This document shows, piece after piece, positions 59,456 to 64,000 of a stretch of DNA of 64,000 nucleotides. How positions within the stretch are numbered: the first letter of the stretch is position 1; each line of letters begins with the position of its first letter. Below the pieces are notes generated by a model. It was not told the origin of the DNA, searched no databases, and saw nothing but the letters and a program-made list of their open reading frames with translations. The position numbers and the translations under genes were made by a program. The stretch comes from G963669295 sp963669295 (GTDB lineage: Bacteria; Bacteroidota; Bacteroidia; Flavobacteriales_D; CALLUQ01), in contig OY769938.1 of assembly GCA_963669295.1 (NCBI GenBank), forward strand, positions 2,976,001-3,040,000. Direction: 5' to 3'.

Positions 59456-60934
59456 TTAAAATCTAAATCCAATGGTTGCTGACACCTGACTTAAACTGGT
59501 ATTGACTGAAGCTGCAGGAATAAGCACGGGATCGTACAGGTAATAATCTTCCGACCATTGCGTAAGCGAGTAGGCCAAATCAATGAAGTATTCGCTGTTG
59601 CGGTAACCTACACCAAAGGTATACATGGTTCTGCTGGCATCGTTATCTACCAAATCCTTATTAGGGTCGAACGGACTTTCGTACAGGGCAACACCTCCTC
59701 TAATGGTAAAAGGTTGTAACCTAATTTCACCACCAATGCGCAGGTTGTTGGTAGCCGTGTATTGATTTTTGATTTCTAAATTTTCATTCACAAAGCTATA
59801 GCTGTCGCTAAATTCCCCATTGCCCGATTTCAGTTTGGCAGTAGTATAATCTACAAATTCATATTCTGCGCTCAGCAAGCCGTACTTGCCAATAATAAAT
59901 GCTACACTACCCATTACCCTGGCTGGGGTATGCAGGCGGTAGCCGTATTGTCCAAGGGGAGAGGCGTCTTCGTAGTTGCTGCCATCGTCGAAACGCGATT
60001 CTACTACAGTAGTATATTCATCGGTAAGCGAGAACCAGCTGGGGGAGTGGAAGGTAGCGCCAACGCGCATCCAGTCTGATACTTTGCCAATTACGCCAAA
60101 CTTAAAGTTTACCCCTAAGCCTCGTGTTTCCAGGTCTTGCTTGTATTCGAAACGCTCTAAACTCACCAGCGAGTCGTTCAACACATCTTCGGCATGTACC
60201 GATTGTTCGTTGAACCGTATGCTAGGAAAACCAATGGTAAAACCAAGGTACAAACGATCGTCGTAGTTGCCACCGAAAGTAATTACGGTTTCTCCCATGC
60301 GCCCTTTGCGATACACCGATTTGGTTTGTGTAACACCATAAGTGGTTAGCGCATGTACGTATGTGTTTTCTGGCACCAACGTGTCGGGATCAGGATCTAA
60401 TAAATAAGCCTGGTAGGCCAGTGCTGAAGTAAAAGAAGGAAGTTCCTCGGGAGCTACTCCATTGGCGCGACTCAAGAATACATCGAGCAAGGAGTTTTTC
60501 TGGTTCTCACCTCGAATTACAATGTCGTTGTGAAAATTGTTGATGCGGTTATAGGCAAATCCAAAATGGGCTTTTTTCCAATTGCCTGCATCTTCGTCTT
60601 CCAAATCAATGGTACCTACCCATCCAATGTTATTGATGTTCACATTGTACTTGTTGTCTTCCATGGTATTGCCATAGTAGTTAGCATCGGCATTGCTCAA
60701 AGAGTAGCCGGGGGTAAATGTGAATTCTGATTTCCGATAAACGGCAATGCCAGCAGGGTTGGTGCTGAGGGTAGAAATATCGGCTCCAAGGGCGCCAAAG
60801 GCCCCGGCCATGCTATTGAATCGTGCAGTTCCACCATAGTTCAACATGGAGTAACGCAAAGCATCTATTTCATTTTGGGTGCTGGCACTTGTATATACCA
60901 ATCCCATGGCCAGTATTAAACAAAGTCTTTTCAT
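59456..60934 (-). CDS. Outer-membrane transport protein, OmpP1/FadL/TodX family
   Basis: 492 residues. Signal peptide 1-19 (VYTSASTQ). The segment GGTARFNSMAGAFGALGAD then NPAGIAVYRKSEFTFTPG, near 33-75, is the family's conserved N-terminal hatch. About fourteen predicted beta-strands follow, ending TLSQVSATIGFRF. Family members let hydrophobic molecules such as fatty acids cross the outer membrane; the substrate here is not known. It is followed on the same strand, 21 nt upstream, by the low-complexity lipoprotein gene, so the two are likely cotranscribed. Confidence 0.9.
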   Translation of the reverse strand: MKRLCLILAMGLVYTSASTQNEIDALRYSMLNYGGTARFNSMAGAFGALGADISTLSTNPAGIAVYRKSEFTFTPGYSLSNADANYYGNTMEDNKYNVNINNIGWVGTIDLEDEDAGNWKKAHFGFAYNRINNFHNDIVIRGENQKNSLLDVFLSRANGVAPEELPSFTSALAYQAYLLDPDPDTLVPENTYVHALTTYGVTQTKSVYRKGRMGETVITFGGNYDDRLYLGFTIGFPSIRFNEQSVHAEDVLNDSLVSLERFEYKQDLETRGLGVNFKFGVIGKVSDWMRVGATFHSPSWFSLTDEYTTVVESRFDDGSNYEDASPLGQYGYRLHTPARVMGSVAFIIGKYGLLSAEYEFVDYTTAKLKSGNGEFSDSYSFVNENLEIKNQYTATNNLRIGGEIRLQPFTIRGGVALYESPFDPNKDLVDNDASRTMYTFGVGYRNSEYFIDLAYSLTQWSEDYYLYDPVLIPAASVNTSLSQVSATIGFRF

Positions 60935-60955
60935 GTGCGCGTAATGTGTGTTGAA

Positions 60956-62380
60956 CTACCGTGGTCTTCTTCCTGATGAGCCTGACGATTTAGAACCGCT
61001 ACTGCTCTTAGAGCGTGAGCCTGAGCTTGGACGACTTCCCGAAGAACGGCTGCCTGAGTTGTTGTAACTCCTGGGTTTGCTGCTGCCAGAACTGCGTGAA
61101 TTGTTGTAGCTTCTCGGCTTAGTGCTTTCCCGGGGCTTGGTGTTACCCGAAGGCTTGTAACCGCCAGTAGGCTTAAACCCACCCGAAGAGTTGTTGTTGC
61201 GACCACCTACATTGTTACCGCGTGAGTTGTTGCCCCTACTGTTGGTAGTATTGGGCTTGCGAGTATTGGTGTTTGGTGTGCGAATGGTAGTGTTGGTATT
61301 GGTGTTGGGGTTTTTGCCCACATTACCACCATTGTTGCGCGTTCCCGTAGTGCCTAACGAACCACCATTGGTAGTTGTAGTAGAAGGGTTGCGGTATATT
61401 TCACCACCATTGGTACCTGTAGTGCCATTGTTAGGCTTGCGGGTATTGGTGGTAGAGTTCGGATGTGTAGTATTAAAAGCACCACTGTTGCCATGGCCTG
61501 TAGTGGTGGCCGGACGTGTTACAGCAATTTCTTTACCGGCCGAATTAACAATCGATCCGTTGGCACGAGAAAAGCGTCGGCCATCGATAATGTCGTTAGG
61601 ATATCCTGAGCCGCTACCATACCCCGAAGAAGAGTTGCTATTGGCAGAAAGGTTGCCACGAGGGCCATAATGACGGTTGCTGTTCCAGTTATCGCCAAAG
61701 GTACCAGCGTACCATCCGTTCACAAATCCATTGTTATAGCCGTTCCAGTAGCCGCCATTCCATCCGCCCCAGCCATTGTTCCAACCCCAGCCGTTGTTCC
61801 AACCCCAGCCATAGCCATAACCACCCCAGCAATAATTCCATGGGTTGTAAGGACGATAGCCGTAACTCCATCCCCATCCAGGGCGCCATCCCCAGCTCCA
61901 TCCCCAGTTAGGACGCCCCCAGCCTGAACCGTAGCCCAGGTAGATACTAGTGCCATAAAAGTAAGGGTCGTAATCATACCAATACATATTGGTGTAATAA
62001 GGGTCGTAATAATTAGAGTAGCCTACCGCACCGTTAAAACGTCTGATGCGCGAAGAATAGGCATAATCGTAATAATCGTCGTATTCGAAATTGTCGCGAT
62101 AATAGTTGTTCGTAATGTACGTATCACCATTACCGTCTTCTTCCACAAACCGTTCAGTAATTGGTCCCGACTCATAATAATCATCGGTGCCTGATGTCTC
62201 CGAATCGGAAATGTATTCGTCGTAGTTCCCCGTGCTGGTTGATTGCGCTGATTCATAGGCAATGTCTTCCGAGGTCACATAAATGTCATCATATTCACTG
62301 TTGGATGCTGTGTTGAGTGAGGAGCATGAGGTAAGGCCTGCAATGATGCCAATACCCAGTAAATACTTCAATTGCTTCAT
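60956..62380 (-). CDS. Low-complexity lipoprotein
   Basis: 474 residues from the ATG at 62380; a frame starting at 62434 would add 18 residues upstream of the signal sequence and was rejected. Lipobox GLTSC with C19. Region 20-~115 is acidic and Tyr-rich (DYYDYAYSSR); ~125-230 is Gly/Trp/Tyr/Asn-rich (PNWGWSWGWRPGWGWSYG); ~250-380 has Asn, Thr and Gly; the final ~90 residues are Ser/Gly/Arg/Lys/Pro repeats ending SSGRRPR. No domain recognised. Probably surface-exposed, structural or adhesive. Divergent from proS. Confidence 0.8.
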   Translation of the reverse strand: MKQLKYLLGIGIIAGLTSCSSLNTASNSEYDDIYVTSEDIAYESAQSTSTGNYDEYISDSETSGTDDYYESGPITERFVEEDGNGDTYITNNYYRDNFEYDDYYDYAYSSRIRRFNGAVGYSNYYDPYYTNMYWYDYDPYFYGTSIYLGYGSGWGRPNWGWSWGWRPGWGWSYGYRPYNPWNYCWGGYGYGWGWNNGWGWNNGWGGWNGGYWNGYNNGFVNGWYAGTFGDNWNSNRHYGPRGNLSANSNSSSGYGSGSGYPNDIIDGRRFSRANGSIVNSAGKEIAVTRPATTTGHGNSGAFNTTHPNSTTNTRKPNNGTTGTNGGEIYRNPSTTTTNGGSLGTTGTRNNGGNVGKNPNTNTNTTIRTPNTNTRKPNTTNSRGNNSRGNNVGGRNNNSSGGFKPTGGYKPSGNTKPRESTKPRSYNNSRSSGSSKPRSYNNSGSRSSGSRPSSGSRSKSSSGSKSSGSSGRRPR

Positions 62381-62466
62381 GGTGTGTGTGTTTGGTGTGT
62401 CTTCCTTTTTTATTGTTTTAAAAGGTTTAAACAAGGTACAAAATTTCTCTGACTTTTATTATTTGT

Positions 62467-62474
62467 TAAATTTG
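62467..62474 (+). promoter_or_regulatory. Promoter -7 element of proS
   Basis: TAAATTTG is an exact match, 55 bp before the proS ATG at 62530; TTTC (62444-62447) with 19-bp spacing is a weak -33. No terminator or other signal is visible in the rest of the divergent gap. Confidence 0.55.
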
Positions 62475-62529
62475 CTTCGCGTTGAATTTTAACAGAAAAT
62501 TAACAAAAACCATACCATAACACACGAAA

Positions 62530-64000
62530 ATGGGAAAACAGTTAACATCGAGAGAAGAAAATTACTCGAATTGGTACAATGAAATCGTTGCGAAGGCCGA
62601 TTTGGCGGAGCATTCGGATGTACGAGGGTGCATGGTAATTAAGCCTTATGGTTATGCCATTTGGGAAAAAATGCAAGCAGCACTCGATAAGATGTTTAAA
62701 GATACCGGGCATTCCAATGCCTATTTCCCGTTGTTGATCCCGAAATCGTACCTCAGTAAAGAAGCCGATCATGTAGAAGGGTTTGCAAAAGAATGTGCTG
62801 TAGTTACACACTACCGGCTCAAGAATGCCGAAGATGGTTCGGGGGTTGTGGTTGATCCTGATGCACGGTTGGAAGAAGAACTCATTATCCGACCTACGTC
62901 GGAAACAATTATATGGAACACGTATAAGGATTGGATACAATCGTACCGCGACCTTCCTATTTTGGTGAATCAATGGGCCAATGTAATGCGTTGGGAAATG
63001 CGTACCCGCTTGTTTTTGCGTACTGCTGAATTTTTGTGGCAGGAAGGGCACACCGCCCACGCTACGAAAGAAGAAGCCATTGCCGAAACAAAGCAAATGC
63101 TGGATGTATATGCCGACTTTGCTGAAAACTGGATGGGGGTATCGGTGCTCAAAGGTTCAAAAACGGAAAGCGAGCGGTTTGCTGGTGCGTTAGATACCTT
63201 GTGCATCGAAGCCATGATGCAAGATACAAAGGCATTGCAGGCAGGAACTTCCCACTTTTTAGGGCAAAACTTTGCGAAAGCTTTTGATGTAAAGTATGCC
63301 AATGAAAATGGGGAACTCGACTACGTGTGGGCTACCTCGTGGGGAGTATCTACCCGTTTGATGGGCGCTTTGGTGATGACCCACTCCGACGACGAAGGAT
63401 TGGTATTGCCTCCTAAACTGGCTCCTATTCAAGTGGTGATTGTTCCTATATACAAAGGAGAAGAACAATTGGCTATGATCTCCGAAAAAGTAGCTGGAAT
63501 TAAAGAAGGGCTGGAGGCCAAAGGCATTTCTGTGAAATTCGATAACTCCGACAAACAACGTCCAGGATGGAAATTTGCTCAGTACGAAATGAAAGGGGTG
63601 CCTGTGCGGGTAGCCATTGGACCTCGTGACGTAGAAAGTGGTACGTTGGAAGTGGCAAGGAGAGACCTCAAAACCAAAGAAGTAGTGCAGCAAGATGGTG
63701 TAGTAGATTACATCGATGCATTGTTGAAAGAGATACAAGACAACCTTTATCAACGCTCTAAGTCGTTTCGCGAGGCCAATACCCATACGGTGAGCACCTA
63801 CGATGAGTTTAAGGAAGTATTGAATAGTAAGGGCGGGTTTATATATGCCCATTGGGATGGTACTGCCGAAACAGAACAGCGCGTGAAACAAGAAACCAAG
63901 GCCACCATTCGCTGTATCCCATTTAATGGAGACAAGGAAGAAGGAACGTGTATGGTTACTGGAAAACCTTCGGTACAAAAAGTGGTGTTTGCCAGGGCCT
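62530..64000 (+). CDS. proS: Prolyl-tRNA synthetase, N-terminal part, runs off the window
   Basis: 490 complete codons, no stop before the window ends. Class II synthetase of the eukaryote/archaeal type: starts MGKQLTSREENYSNWYNEIV with no bacterial editing insertion. Seen: IRPTSETIIWNTYKDWIQSY, NQWANVMRWEMRTRLFLRT, EFLWQEGHTAHA, GTSHFLGQNFAKAF and SWGVSTRLMGALVM, covering motifs 1-3, then the anticodon-binding domain start (IVPIYKGEEQ). Only the last part of the C-terminal zinc-binding-like domain (GTCMVTGKP) is seen at the edge. Confidence 0.96.
   Translation, partial: MGKQLTSREENYSNWYNEIVAKADLAEHSDVRGCMVIKPYGYAIWEKMQAALDKMFKDTGHSNAYFPLLIPKSYLSKEADHVEGFAKECAVVTHYRLKNAEDGSGVVVDPDARLEEELIIRPTSETIIWNTYKDWIQSYRDLPILVNQWANVMRWEMRTRLFLRTAEFLWQEGHTAHATKEEAIAETKQMLDVYADFAENWMGVSVLKGSKTESERFAGALDTLCIEAMMQDTKALQAGTSHFLGQNFAKAFDVKYANENGELDYVWATSWGVSTRLMGALVMTHSDDEGLVLPPKLAPIQVVIVPIYKGEEQLAMISEKVAGIKEGLEAKGISVKFDNSDKQRPGWKFAQYEMKGVPVRVAIGPRDVESGTLEVARRDLKTKEVVQQDGVVDYIDALLKEIQDNLYQRSKSFREANTHTVSTYDEFKEVLNSKGGFIYAHWDGTAETEQRVKQETKATIRCIPFNGDKEEGTCMVTGKPSVQKVVFARA

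Noticed and set aside
61191..61670. 159-residue open frame opposite the low-complexity lipoprotein
   Set aside because: A shadow of Asn/Gly/Thr codons giving Val/Leu/Pro runs; no signals.
62542..63978. Long minus-strand frames opposite proS
   Set aside because: The plus strand is an unmistakable ProS; these frames are antisense shadows of it.
1..64000. tRNA, rRNA, insertion sequence or prophage
   Set aside because: None recognised by eye: no transposase, integrase or rRNA/tRNA-like sequence found in any strand.

Overview
The window is chromosomal DNA of a free-living member of the phylum Bacteroidota, most likely Flavobacteriales-like. The evidence is the fused spc-alpha ribosomal operon order running into carA and eno, Bacteroidota-type promoters (TTTG followed about 20 bp later by TAnnTTTG), few Shine-Dalgarno sequences, five secreted proteins with type IX secretion (T9SS) sorting domains, a GWxTD lipoprotein, a YtxJ bacillithiol-associated protein, and an eukaryote/archaeal-type ProS. 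No rRNA, tRNA, phage, insertion sequence or CRISPR array was seen; this looks like core chromosome.

Layout. 1-8654: rplE (end only), rpsN, rpsH, rplF, rplR, rpsE, rpmD, rplO, secY, map, infA, rpmJ, rpsM, rpsK, rpsD, rpoA, rplQ, closed by a terminator. 8806-11253: carA and eno. 11300-15643 (minus): an operon of two secreted T9SS enzymes, an M1 peptidase and an S15/CocE hydrolase. 15817-20074: a helical-repeat protein, a VOC/DUF4190 pair, three small genes and an outer-membrane protein. 20077-26779: membrane and glycosyltransferase genes, with two polytopic membrane proteins transcribed divergently and a DPM1-like GT2 converging on them. 26060-33247 (minus): ung, Omp85-like protein, L,D-transpeptidase, rmuC, GWxTD lipoprotein, rlmB, GT2. 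33421-36154: two tiny lipoproteins with ytxJ, osmC, a secreted/outer-membrane protein and lipA. 36276-47157: a T9SS beta-propeller protein, GAPDH, and a 2121-residue PKD-repeat protein. 47158-47823: a noncoding array of 22-bp tandem repeats. 47824-57482 (minus): a seven-gene run from lpxK to lpxH that also holds purine nucleoside phosphorylase, a choice-of-anchor-B T9SS protein, gatB, a thioredoxin-like lipoprotein and a second M1 peptidase. 57531-64000: nif3-like, zinc-ribbon coiled-coil, FadL-like porin, a low-complexity lipoprotein, and the start of proS.

How it fits together. Much of the accessory content concerns the cell envelope: T9SS cargo (type A at 11300, 13727, 36276 and 54239; type B at 40792), lipid A synthesis (lpxK, lpxH), polyprenol-linked glycosylation candidates, an Omp85-family protein and an L,D-transpeptidase. 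The least explained element is the 22-bp repeat array at about 47213-47696, which has two alternating subtypes, a dyad-like core and decaying edges, between two convergent transcription units. Other points of note are promoters that abut start codons (predicted leaderless mRNAs), an inverted repeat around the promoter of a 56-residue gene, and two divergent membrane proteins that seem to share a C-terminal beta-domain.
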